From contig CALFEQ010000006.1 in NCBI GenBank assembly GCA_937949945.1, positions 24,270 to 88,269 on the forward strand: a stretch of 64,000 nt of DNA. The letters are read 5' to 3'. The stretch is from an uncultured Myxococcales bacterium. GTDB taxonomy: Bacteria; Myxococcota_A; Polyangia; Polyangiales; Polyangiaceae. The notes under the pieces are model-generated. The model was not told the origin of the DNA and did not search any database. It worked only from the letters and a program-made list of their open reading frames with translations. This document shows positions 38,374-45,892 of this stretch, piece by piece (the first letter of the stretch is position 1; every line of letters begins with the position of its first letter). Made by a program: the position numbers and the translations under genes.

Positions 38374-39266
38374 GGTGTGGACGATGCCTCGGCGGATCCG
38401 AGCGCCAGCGCAGCCGTCGCCGGAGCCTCGACCTCGTCGGCCACCGCGGCCGACGGCTGAGGCGCGCGCAACAGATAGATCATCAGCACGACCAGCGAGA
38501 AGGCGTAGCCCGCGATCGTCCCGTACGCGGCTCGGCGTCCCCGCCAGCCCGCGGCCGCACGGAGGAACAGCACGCCGGCGATGACGAGCCACGTCACGTA
38601 CCCGAAGACGGCTCGGAGCACCTCGCCGGGCGCGCCCATCTCCACGTGGCGCGCCCAGAGCGTGCCGGTGACGATGCCGATGGTGAGCAGCGGGAAGCCC
38701 GCGACGAGGAAGCGATGCTCGGCGCGGTCGAGGACGTCGAGCGGCGGCAGGCGCTTGAAGACGCCGTCGATGCGCTTCCGCTTCAGGAGCCGCTCCTGGA
38801 TCAAGTAGAGGGCGGCCGCCGAGAACGCGAGCGTGAAGAGCGCGACGCCGAACAGGTTCGTCGCCACGTGGAACGGCAGGATGGCGCTCTTGATGCGCGC
38901 GCCCGGCTCTTCGCCTCCGCCCACGAAGCGCGAGGCGAGCAACGACGTGAGCGCCAGCGGCGCGACGAACGCGCCCGCGACCTCGATGCGATAGCGCTTG
39001 CGCGCGAGCACGTAAGCCACGCACATCGACATCGACGCGACGCTCATCGGGAAGTGGATCCCCTCGACGGGGCACCTCCGGAGGACGAGCGACGCGATGA
39101 CGATGTGCCCCGCGTGCAAGAGCGCGCCGGCGCCGATGAGCCGCGGTCCGAGCACGCCGACGTCGCCCTTGCCGCGCGTGAGGAAGCGAAGGAACAGCAC
39201 GGACGCCGCCACGTACGTCGCGACCGTCAGGTAGAACAGCGCGTCCGCGATACCTTCGCTCATCAT
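38370..39266 (-). CDS. CcsA/HemX-like cytochrome c assembly membrane protein
   Basis: A 298-aa polytopic membrane protein of the cytochrome c assembly (CcsA/HemX) family. About eight hydrophobic helices are visible; conserved elements include GALLHAGHIVIASLVL and PFHVATNLFGVALFTLAFSA, with His residues that may coordinate heme. Genes of this type before hemA are often called hemX; HemX of Bacillus lowers glutamyl-tRNA reductase level. Overlap with hemA by 4 bp fits such a regulatory or delivery role. The WWD-type heme loop of true CcsA is weak (WARHVEMGAPGEVLR), so I favour HemX-like. The start ATG (39266) is preceded by a GGCGGAA/GGCAGAA heptamer tract. Confidence 0.88.
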   Translation of the reverse strand: MMSEGIADALFYLTVATYVAASVLFLRFLTRGKGDVGVLGPRLIGAGALLHAGHIVIASLVLRRCPVEGIHFPMSVASMSMCVAYVLARKRYRIEVAGAFVAPLALTSLLASRFVGGGEEPGARIKSAILPFHVATNLFGVALFTLAFSAAALYLIQERLLKRKRIDGVFKRLPPLDVLDRAEHRFLVAGFPLLTIGIVTGTLWARHVEMGAPGEVLRAVFGYVTWLVIAGVLFLRAAAGWRGRRAAYGTIAGYAFSLVVLMIYLLRAPQPSAAVADEVEAPATAALALGSAEASSTP

Positions 39267-39277
39267 CCCCCCCGGAG

Positions 39278-39298
39278 CCTTCCGCCTTCTGCCTTCCG
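39278..39298. repeat. Heptamer tract (minus strand GGCGGAA-GGCAGAA-GGCGGAA)
   Basis: Three in-phase units directly upstream of the CcsA/HemX-like start and before a run of seven G. The purine-rich strand may double as a ribosome-binding region for that gene. Confidence 0.75.
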
Positions 39299-39309
39299 CC
39301 TCCGCTTCT

Positions 39310-39729
39310 TCACAGCCTCCCCTCCACGAAGCGCGTGAGCATCTCCTCGTCGCTCTGCGGCGGCGAGCCGACGTCGGTGCGGCCGCCTCGTGCGGTCATG
39401 CGCTCCGGAGAGAGCAGGTGCGCCGAGAAGGGCGTCTGCGGCGTGGCCATCCACCCCGGCACGACGTCGTACGCGTTGTCGCCGATGATCATCGAGTTCT
39501 CGAGGATCTCGGCGCCCATCGCCTCGAGGTCCGCCTTCGGCTTCACCTTCCCGATGATGCCGTGCGGATCGTTCGCGCCCGTCACCTCGACGACGACGCG
39601 CACGGCCTCGGTGATCGAATACCGCCGTCCCTCTGCGACGATGAGGAGCTCCGTCGGCGTCAGTTCGATCTTGCCTTCGATCCCCCACTGATCGAGACAT
39701 GCCTGAGGGAAGAAGACGCGGTTCTGCAT
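39310..39729 (-). CDS. Conserved protein of unknown function
   Basis: A 139-aa cytoplasmic protein I cannot assign. It opens with QNRVFFPQACLDQWGIEGK and ELTPTELLIVAEGRRYSITEAVRV, which look like a beta-rich sensor fold somewhat like PilZ-type or DUF-type ligand domains, but no PilZ RxxxR signature is present. A middle stretch (KADLEAMGAEILENSMIIGD, NAYDVVPGWMATPQTP) is distinctive. It lies on the minus strand upstream of the CcsA/HemX-like gene, 43 bp away. Its ATG (39727-39729) overlaps the ATG of the divergent gene within one CATG. Confidence 0.7.
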   Translation of the reverse strand: MQNRVFFPQACLDQWGIEGKIELTPTELLIVAEGRRYSITEAVRVVVEVTGANDPHGIIGKVKPKADLEAMGAEILENSMIIGDNAYDVVPGWMATPQTPFSAHLLSPERMTARGGRTDVGSPPQSDEEMLTRFVEGRL

Positions 39730-40414
39730 GGGACGACGCACCAAGGATACCACGCCGAGCGACGTCGCCGCTGCGTACGAGGCCATCGTGGCGCTCGGCG
39801 ATTCCGGTGATCTCGCCGTCCACGCCGCACGGATGAGGCGGGAGTTCCAGCGTCGAACGGGAGCGTTCGGGCCGGAAGATCCCTGGTTCGAGACGCGCGC
39901 ACGAGCGTTCTGGGACGACGCGCTGACGACCCAGGGCTTCGCTGCGCTCGCCGTCGAGAACGGCGGCCTCGACGAGGACGTCTGCGCCGTCGCGGCCTGC
40001 GTCGCGCGCGCGCATCGTGGCTTCTTCCTCGTGGAAGAGGTCGACGAGCACGGCGCCCTCCTGCTCGACGCATGGTCCGGGGCAGAGCTCCTCGTCAAAC
40101 ACATCGACGACATGCAGGCGCTCACGCTTGAGCATGCGGAAGGCGGGATCGACGCGCGCGTCACCGCGGCCCCGCGCGGCTCGGACCTGTTCCTGCTGCC
40201 CGGCGCGTACCACCATCCACCGGAGGCGCTCGAGCCCGCGATCGACGTGCTCGTCGCCGCGCGGGCGCGAGGCATGGAGACGCAAGAGGCGCTCGACGCG
40301 CTCTTGCGGATGGAGCTCCTGTTCCGGTCCTCCTCGCGCGTGAAGGCGGGCTTCGCCTACCGCGTCGAGAGCCTCGACCAGATGGCGAGCGCCCCCTCGA
40401 GCTCGGCGTGGTAG
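39728..40414 (+). CDS. Conserved protein of unknown function, divergent partner
   Basis: A 228-aa protein with no signal peptide or catalytic motif that I recognise. It is helix-rich at the N-terminus (VAAAYEAIVALGDSGDLAVH, FQRRTGAFGPEDPWFETRAR) and has a mixed middle (RGFFLVEEVDEHGALLLDAW, GSDLFLLPGAYHHPPEAL). The ATG at 39728 shares two bases with the start of the minus-strand gene, so each gene's promoter would lie inside the other's coding region. It is followed 37 bp later by the reductase gene on the same strand. Confidence 0.75.
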   Translation: MGRRTKDTTPSDVAAAYEAIVALGDSGDLAVHAARMRREFQRRTGAFGPEDPWFETRARAFWDDALTTQGFAALAVENGGLDEDVCAVAACVARAHRGFFLVEEVDEHGALLLDAWSGAELLVKHIDDMQALTLEHAEGGIDARVTAAPRGSDLFLLPGAYHHPPEALEPAIDVLVAARARGMETQEALDALLRMELLFRSSSRVKAGFAYRVESLDQMASAPSSSAW

Positions 40415-40451
40415 ACCCCTTCGGTACGCGGCGCTATACGCGGCATGAAAG

Positions 40452-41177
40452 ATGCCGCCCCCGCCGACCTTCGACGTTCGCCTGGCGCGCTCCCGGATGC
40501 TCTCGCCGAACGTGCGCGAGCTCGGCTTCGAGCGCGTCGACGGCAACGCGTTCGAGTTCCAGGCAGGGCAGTGGATCAGCCTCGTCTTGCCGCTCCCCGA
40601 GGGTGAGGGCCGCCGCGCCTACTCGATCGCGTCGCCCCCCGACGGAACGCCGAACCTCTCCATCGCCGTGACGAGGGTCGAGGGCGGCCCCGGCTCGAGC
40701 TTCCTCCACTCGCTGAAGGAGGGCGCGGTGCTCCGCGCGATCGGGCCGCAAGGGTTCTTCACGCGACCGCGCGGCACGCCTCATCCGTCGCTCTTCGTGG
40801 GGACGGGGACGGGAGTGACACCGCTCCGGAGCATGATCCTGGACGCGCTCGCCAGCGGCGACACCTCGCCGATGACCCTGCTGTTCGGGGTCCGGCACCT
40901 CGACGATCGCCTGTACCACGACGAGCTCGAGGAGCTCGTGCGCAAGCACCCGAACCTGCGCGTCGAGTACACGCTCTCGAGGCCGCCGCCGGACTGGACG
41001 GGCCGGCGCGGCTACGTGCAAGAGCACGTCGAGAGCTTGTGGCGAGAGCTCGAGACGAGCGGTCCCCCGCACGCGTACGTGTGCGGCCTCGAGCGCATGG
41101 TGGGCGCGGTCCGCGAGCTGTTGCGCAAGCGGATGGGCGTCGACCGCAAGCAAGTTCATACGGAGCGCTACGACTGA
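40452..41177 (+). CDS. Ferredoxin-NADP-reductase-like flavoprotein
   Basis: FAD/NAD(P)H oxidoreductase of the FNR superfamily, 241 aa, no fused ferredoxin. The FAD-binding barrel has FEFQAGQWISLVLP and RAYSIASPP (the RxYS FAD motif); the NAD(P) domain has FVGTGTGVTPLRSMI, LLFGVRHLDDRLYHDEL and the C-terminal AYVCGLERMVGAV. It probably passes electrons between NAD(P)H and a separate ferredoxin or hydroxylase. TATACG lies 11 nt before the ATG. It converges on a coiled-coil gene with 6 bp between stops. Confidence 0.9.
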   Translation: MPPPPTFDVRLARSRMLSPNVRELGFERVDGNAFEFQAGQWISLVLPLPEGEGRRAYSIASPPDGTPNLSIAVTRVEGGPGSSFLHSLKEGAVLRAIGPQGFFTRPRGTPHPSLFVGTGTGVTPLRSMILDALASGDTSPMTLLFGVRHLDDRLYHDELEELVRKHPNLRVEYTLSRPPPDWTGRRGYVQEHVESLWRELETSGPPHAYVCGLERMVGAVRELLRKRMGVDRKQVHTERYD

Positions 41178-41183
41178 CGTCGC

Positions 41184-41558
41184 TCAGCGCGGACCGCTCG
41201 GCGGAGCATGCTCGCCGTACGAAGCGTGCTCGCTCGGCACGACGTGCTCGGTCTCCGCGGCGTGCTCGGTCTCCGCGGCGTGCTCGGTCTCCGCGGCGTG
41301 CTCCTCGGTCTTCCTTTCGCGGAGCGGGACCAGGAACTCCTCCAACTTGCCGATGAGCTCGGTGAGCTTGTCGTGCGTAGCCTGGGTGATCTCCTTGACG
41401 GTCTGCTCCATCTCGAAGAGGCGCGGCTCGAGCTTCTCGTCCCACTCCTTCTTCGCGTCGAGCGACGCGAGATGGAGCTTGACCCTCGCCTCGTCACGCA
41501 ACGTCCAGAGGTGCTCGACCCGCTTCTCGATCTCTTCCTTCAGCTTGTGAGTATCCAT
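41184..41558 (-). CDS. Small coiled-coil protein with EHAAET repeats
   Basis: A 124-aa acidic, helical protein. Residues 1-80 form a heptad-patterned coiled coil (LKEEIEKRVEHLWTLRDEAR, LFEMEQTVKEITQATHDKL). The tail contains three tandem EHAAET units encoded by 18-bp DNA repeats (GTGCTCGGTCTCCGCGGC) and ends PPSGPR. No signal sequence. Function unknown; a structural or chaperone-like role is possible. Confidence 0.72.
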   Translation of the reverse strand: MDTHKLKEEIEKRVEHLWTLRDEARVKLHLASLDAKKEWDEKLEPRLFEMEQTVKEITQATHDKLTELIGKLEEFLVPLRERKTEEHAAETEHAAETEHAAETEHVVPSEHASYGEHAPPSGPR

Positions 41559-41593
41559 GCCTCGGTGGGTTCAGGAGGCATGCCAGGAGAAGG

Positions 41594-41727
41594 AGGCTCC
41601 AGGCTCCAGGCTCCAGGGAGGGCGCGCCCCGAGCCTCGGCGCATCGCTCAGCGAGGCTCCAGGCTCCAGGCTCCAGGCTCCAGGGACGGCGAGCCCCGAG
41701 CCTCGAGGCATCGCTGGTGCGCCTCGA
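41594..41727. repeat. Tandem 67-bp duplication carrying heptamer arrays
   Basis: Two 67-bp copies, each with a GGCTCCA array (three units at 41595-41617, four at 41655-41684) and a shared flank ending GCATCGCT (41641 and 41708). Farther on, GGCTCCAG (41772) faces CTGGAGCC (41791), and TGGAGCC, CGGAGCC, TGGAGCC (41792-41812) end 5 bp before the LysM stop. The 41559-41817 gap holds no gene. Confidence 0.8.
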
Positions 41728-41817
41728 GCTCCGGTCCATCCTCGGAGTCATGACCTCGGTGAAATGAAGAAGGCTCCAGAGGACCTTCCCCTGGAGCCCG
41801 GAGCCTGGAGCCTCTTC

Positions 41818-43245
41818 TCAGTACCCCTTCCGCGCCACCGCCCGATCGCCCGGGTCGATTTCGCGGCGCGACGCCGTCACGAGCGCCATCGCCGTGTGCT
41901 TCTTCACGTGGACGACGCGGAGCTCGGCGATGACCTCCTCGGGGAGCGCCTTCTCGTTGCGGGGCTTCGGGATGTTCTCGGTCGCGGCCGGAGAGTCGTC
42001 CTCGAGCGCGATGCGCTTGGCTGCGCTGCCCGACGGGTGCGTCTGGTGGAAGCCGTCGCCCTTGCGGACGACGAAGAGGCGGTTGCCCGGACGGAGCCCG
42101 TCCTCCTCGCCCTTGTCGATGAAGACGACCTGGTTCTGCCCGTAGAGCTCGTGAGGATGGATGCTCGTGAGGACGGTCGCGGTGACGTCCTTCTCGTTGC
42201 GGACGGGCGGGACGACCTCGAACTTGCGCGCGACCGGCCCGACGCGTGCGCCGCGCTCGATCGTGTCGAGCGTCTCCGTCACGCGCGCACGAGCGATCCG
42301 CTCCTTCGGGTTCCACTGGTCGACCTTCACGGTGCCCTGGATCGCGATGAGCTTGCCGCCGCGGACGTTGCGGATCGGTCGATAGACCGTGAGCTCCTGG
42401 CCGATCTTGACCTCGTGGTTCGAGGCGATGCGCAGGTAGACCTCGTCGAAGTCCGTGAGGAAGATCTTGTCCTCGCGCGACCCGGTGATCTCCCCCCAGT
42501 TGTTGTTCTCGTCCTCGATGAAGCCGTGGTTGCGGAGGAAGATCGTGTCCGGCGGGACCTGCCGGCGGCGCTCCGTGATGCTGTCCCGCGCGGGGCCTTG
42601 CGGAGCGACGCGCTCGTCGAGCTCGGCGCCCGGGCCGCGGAGCCGGACCTGATCGCCCGGGTAGATCCAGTGCGGGTTCTGGATCTGCGCGTTGTACGAC
42701 CAGATCCGCGGCCACTGGTACGGGTTGTGGAAGTAGTAGTCGCAGATGCCCCAGAGCGTGTCGCCGCGGCGGACGGTGTGCACGTTCGGGATGATGCCCG
42801 TGTGCCTGGGCTGCGTGTCACCGAGCACGAACGACGCGTTCGGATCGCCCCTCACCGACACGGCCGTGCCCGCGCCGCGCTGGAAGTCGAACGTGTCGCG
42901 CTCGTTCCCGGTGATCGGCTTCGACGAGGAGAACTCGACGTTGCCGCCGCCGAGGGGCTGGCCGGGCGGCGTCGGGGCGACGCCTCCGGGGAAGAACTGG
43001 TACTGCGTCGGCCCCGGGACGGTGGTGACGGTCGGCGCGCCGGCCGCTCCGCCTGCGGGCGCTCCACCTGCGGGCGCTCCACCTGCGGGCGCTCCACCTG
43101 CGGGCGCTCCACCTCCGGGCGCTCCGCCGGGGGTCTGCTGGCCGAACGCCACGCCGACGTGGACGAGCGGAACCGCGAGCCCCGTCGCGATGGCGACCGC
43201 CACGACCTTCTTCCGCCTCAACCCGATGCCACCGTCGAAGCTCAT
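41818..43245 (-). CDS. LysM-domain envelope protein
   Basis: Exported peptidoglycan-associated protein of 475 aa. A signal peptide (KKVVAVAIATGLAVPLVHVG, ending GVAFGQ) is followed by a PAGGA pentapeptide repeat, a Pro-rich linker, then a LysM domain at about 150-205 (HTVRRGDTLWGICDYYFHNP, PRIWSYNAQIQNPHWIYPGD). The remaining about 270 residues are a beta-rich region (FLRNHGFIEDENNNWGEI, KIGQELTVYRPIRNVRGGKL, GEEDGLRPGNRLFVVRKGDG) like other myxobacterial LysM proteins. No catalytic motif is seen. It overlaps the CpoB-like gene by one base (TGATG), so translation is coupled. Confidence 0.87.
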   Translation of the reverse strand: MSFDGGIGLRRKKVVAVAIATGLAVPLVHVGVAFGQQTPGGAPGGGAPAGGAPAGGAPAGGAPAGGAAGAPTVTTVPGPTQYQFFPGGVAPTPPGQPLGGGNVEFSSSKPITGNERDTFDFQRGAGTAVSVRGDPNASFVLGDTQPRHTGIIPNVHTVRRGDTLWGICDYYFHNPYQWPRIWSYNAQIQNPHWIYPGDQVRLRGPGAELDERVAPQGPARDSITERRRQVPPDTIFLRNHGFIEDENNNWGEITGSREDKIFLTDFDEVYLRIASNHEVKIGQELTVYRPIRNVRGGKLIAIQGTVKVDQWNPKERIARARVTETLDTIERGARVGPVARKFEVVPPVRNEKDVTATVLTSIHPHELYGQNQVVFIDKGEEDGLRPGNRLFVVRKGDGFHQTHPSGSAAKRIALEDDSPAATENIPKPRNEKALPEEVIAELRVVHVKKHTAMALVTASRREIDPGDRAVARKGY

Positions 43246-44060
43246 CAGCTCTCCTTCGGACCGACTCTGTTGTCGCTCTTGGAGTCGGCAGGGATCTTCC
43301 GCGCCGCCTCGCTGCGCGGGTAATCGCGCCGAAGCCGCTCCCAATACGCTTTCGCGCGATCGGGCGCCCCGAGCCGGTCGTGACACATCCCGAGCTTCAG
43401 CAGGGCGTCCGGCGCCTTGTTCCCGTTGAAGCGCGAGAGCACCGCCTCGAACTGCTCCGCCGCGCGGAGAAGCTCGCCACGCGCGAAGTAACACTCTCCG
43501 CGCCAGTACATGGCGTTCTCGGCGTAGGGATGATCGGGCCAGCGGACGAGGAAGCCCGCGAGGGCGTCGAGCGCCTTGTCGAACTGCTTCGCGTTCACGA
43601 GCGCGAGCGCCGCCTCGTAGCTCTTCTTCGCCTCCGGATCGAAGACGGACGGCAGGACCTTCTCGCCCGTCGGCGGCTCCGACGGCTCCGCCACCGTATC
43701 GCTGCGCGCGGCCGTCTTGCCGCGAAGGGGCCTCTGCCCGTGGAGGCGGATCTCGGGTCGGGGCCCCGAGTCCTCGGGGTCGTCGACCTCGCGCGGCTCG
43801 TCGACGTGCCCGATCTGCACGGTGTGCCGCGGCCGAATCGGCGCGCGAGCGCCGGCTCGACGTGCCGGAGCCTCGTCGAGGCCCATCGTGCCGAACCGCC
43901 GATTTTCGCGGTCCTGCTCCGCCTGGATCTCCCCGATCGTCTCGCGCATCTCCGAGATGTGGCGCTCTGCGACCGTGTCCGCGCGCGCACAGCCCGCCGC
44001 GCCGGCACCGAGCGACCCCGCGGAACAGAACGCGACGAGCGCTGGCAGCAGAGTCCGCAT
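43245..44060 (-). CDS. CpoB/YbgF-like TPR lipoprotein or periplasmic protein
   Basis: A 271-aa envelope protein with a signal sequence ending in a possible lipobox (LGAGAAGC), a short coiled coil (ISEMRETIGEIQAEQDRENR), a Pro/Arg-rich linker and C-terminal tetratricopeptide repeats (YEAALALVNAKQFDKALDAL, AMYWRGECYFARGELLRAAE, LKLGMCHDRLGAPDRAKAYW). This matches the YbgF/CpoB layout, which coordinates outer-membrane constriction with wall synthesis; no tol-pal genes are adjacent. TACCCT lies 6 nt before the ATG. Probably an operon with the LysM gene. Confidence 0.85.
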   Translation of the reverse strand: MRTLLPALVAFCSAGSLGAGAAGCARADTVAERHISEMRETIGEIQAEQDRENRRFGTMGLDEAPARRAGARAPIRPRHTVQIGHVDEPREVDDPEDSGPRPEIRLHGQRPLRGKTAARSDTVAEPSEPPTGEKVLPSVFDPEAKKSYEAALALVNAKQFDKALDALAGFLVRWPDHPYAENAMYWRGECYFARGELLRAAEQFEAVLSRFNGNKAPDALLKLGMCHDRLGAPDRAKAYWERLRRDYPRSEAARKIPADSKSDNRVGPKES

Positions 44061-44272
44061 ACCCCAAGGGTAGGCAACCGCCGGCCGAGGGGCCAAATCG
44101 CAGGCATATGGATGCCCGATTCGGCGTTCCAAGGCCTATGCTTGGGGAAGTGGGGGGTGGCCCCCGTCGGACTGCGTCCGAAGACCAAGAGCTTTTGGGA
44201 CTTCGCTTCGCGAATCGCGCAACGTGAACCGCCTGCTTTACGGTCGCGTTGCCCTAAGGCAGAGTCAAACGA
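44061..44272. promoter_or_regulatory. Divergent leader with clustered hairpins before pssA
   Basis: A 212-bp gap. GGGGGTGGCCCCC (44153-44165) and TCGGACTGCGTCCGA (44167-44181) can form adjacent hairpins, followed by TTCGCTTCGCGAATCGCG. These could structure the pssA 5' leader. I do not recognise a known riboswitch. Confidence 0.4.
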
Positions 44273-45091
44273 ATGGGAGCGCCCCGCCGGAAGCTGGATC
44301 TGAGGAAGACGCTCTTCCTCCTCCCGAACCTGATCACGCTGTCGAGCATCTTCTGCGGCTTCGACTCCATTCGCCTGACGGCGACGGCGACCAGCGACGA
44401 CGACTACTACCGCGCGTCCCTCTTGCTCGTGTACGCGCTGTTCTTCGACATGCTCGACGGCCGCGTGGCGCGGCTCACGAAGACGCAGAGCGCCTTCGGC
44501 CTGCAGATCGACTCGCTCGCCGACGTCATCTCGTTCGCGACCGCGCCCGCCCTGCTCGTCTACAAGTGGTCGCTCGTCCAGAAGGGCACGGTCGGGCTCA
44601 TCGTCGCATTCACCTTCGCCGCGGCGGGCGCCATCCGCCTCGCCCGCTTCAACGTCCTCACCATGGGTGAGGGCGGAAAGCCGACGAAGCCCGGCAAGTA
44701 CATCATCGGCCTCCCGGTCCCTGGCGCCGCAGGGATCCTCATCTCCCTCGTCGTCGCGAACCACGCGATCAGCGGCGACCTGTCCGGGCCGAAGTACGTC
44801 TACCCGATGATGGGGCTGACGGCCTTCCTCGCCTTCTTGATGGTGTCGACGATCCGCTTCCGCTCCTTCAAGGACCTGCGGCTCAACGCGCGGACCGTGG
44901 GCCTCGTCCTCTTCGCCGTCGTGTCGAGCGCGATCGTTTCGCTCCAGACCAAGCCGGCCTTCGTCCTCGTGTGGCTGCTGTCGTTCTACGTGCTCATCGG
45001 CCTCGTCGAGACGCTCGTCTCGCTGCCGCGCGATCTGGCGAAGAAGCGCAGAGAAGCCGCGTCCGAGCGTTCGAGCTTCCCGCCTTCTTGA
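44273..45091 (+). CDS. pssA: Phosphatidylserine synthase
   Basis: CDP-diacylglycerol-serine O-phosphatidyltransferase: makes phosphatidylserine, precursor of phosphatidylethanolamine, in the inner membrane. The 272-aa protein carries the CDP-alcohol phosphotransferase signature DMLDGRVARLTKTQ...GLQIDSLADV with all conserved Asp, and about eight membrane helices (FLLPNLITLSSIFCGF, AGILISLVVANHAIS). Length fits the Bacillus-type PssA. It follows the hairpin-rich leader. Psd is not in the window. Confidence 0.95.
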   Translation: MGAPRRKLDLRKTLFLLPNLITLSSIFCGFDSIRLTATATSDDDYYRASLLLVYALFFDMLDGRVARLTKTQSAFGLQIDSLADVISFATAPALLVYKWSLVQKGTVGLIVAFTFAAAGAIRLARFNVLTMGEGGKPTKPGKYIIGLPVPGAAGILISLVVANHAISGDLSGPKYVYPMMGLTAFLAFLMVSTIRFRSFKDLRLNARTVGLVLFAVVSSAIVSLQTKPAFVLVWLLSFYVLIGLVETLVSLPRDLAKKRREAASERSSFPPS

Positions 45092-45176
45092 GACGCGGCC
45101 GGCGAGCGCGCGTCGCGGACGCACGCCCCTCCGGGGTACGCGCCGTGCACGAGACCTCTCCGCAGACGGAGGTCTC

Positions 45177-45845
45177 ATGGGACTGGCGACTCGAGCGACA
45201 GCAGTGCTCCTCGTCGCGGCGCTGGGTGTCTTTGCGTGCTCGGACGAAGAGGAGGCGGCGCCGCGAAAGCCGATCGATCCGTCACAGCTCCCGCCTCCTC
45301 CGCCGCTGGAAGCCGGCGCCCCTCCACAGCCCAAGGTCAACCTCGAGAGCTGGCCGGTGGTCGATCCCGGCTCCGCCTCACCGACCGCCGTGACGCAGGC
45401 GGTCGCGACGCTGCGCGGGCTCGGTGACGGCCTCGGGATGAGCGACGCCAGCGCATACGGCACCGTGCGGTTCACGGCGACGTCGCAGGGCGCGCGCGTC
45501 GGCGTGACGTTCGCCGGCTTGACCTTCATGCGCGAGTACACGATCCGCGTCCACCTCTTCGGCGACTGCTCCTCCGGCGGAGCGAACGTGGGACCGGGCT
45601 TCAACTTCGTGGGGAGCTCGCTCGAGCAGCCTCCCGGCGCAGAAGGCGGCATGGGGTTGATCGCCGCGCTCAAAGGCGAGGTCTCGGGGAACACGACGGG
45701 GCAGTCCGAGGTCCCCGGCGTCGCGCTCCGCGGGCCGTACTCGATCCTCGGACGTGCCGTCGTCCTGCACGGGCCTCCGAGCGAAGCGGAGCCTCTCGGG
45801 CCGCCGCTCTCGTGCGGCGTCGTCGGCCTCGCCGGCGCGCAGTGA
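45177..45845 (+). CDS. Cu/Zn-SOD-like lipoprotein lacking metal ligands
   Basis: A 222-aa lipoprotein (TAVLLVAALGVFAC lipobox) whose second half resembles the Cu/Zn superoxide dismutase fold: YTIRVHLFGDCSSGG in place of FHVHEFGDC, NVGPGFNF in place of SAGPHFNP, and ILGRAVVLHGPPSE in place of IGRSVVIHA. The first and bridging His are replaced, and only two of six ligand positions are clear (His in VHLF and LHGP). It is probably not an active dismutase; a structural or copper-binding role is possible. A strong Shine-Dalgarno, GGAGG, precedes the ATG at 45177. Confidence 0.7.
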   Translation: MGLATRATAVLLVAALGVFACSDEEEAAPRKPIDPSQLPPPPPLEAGAPPQPKVNLESWPVVDPGSASPTAVTQAVATLRGLGDGLGMSDASAYGTVRFTATSQGARVGVTFAGLTFMREYTIRVHLFGDCSSGGANVGPGFNFVGSSLEQPPGAEGGMGLIAALKGEVSGNTTGQSEVPGVALRGPYSILGRAVVLHGPPSEAEPLGPPLSCGVVGLAGAQ

Positions 45846-45892
45846 GGCCGCCACGCTCGAGCACGGCTTCGCGCTACACTGCATCGCGCGAG

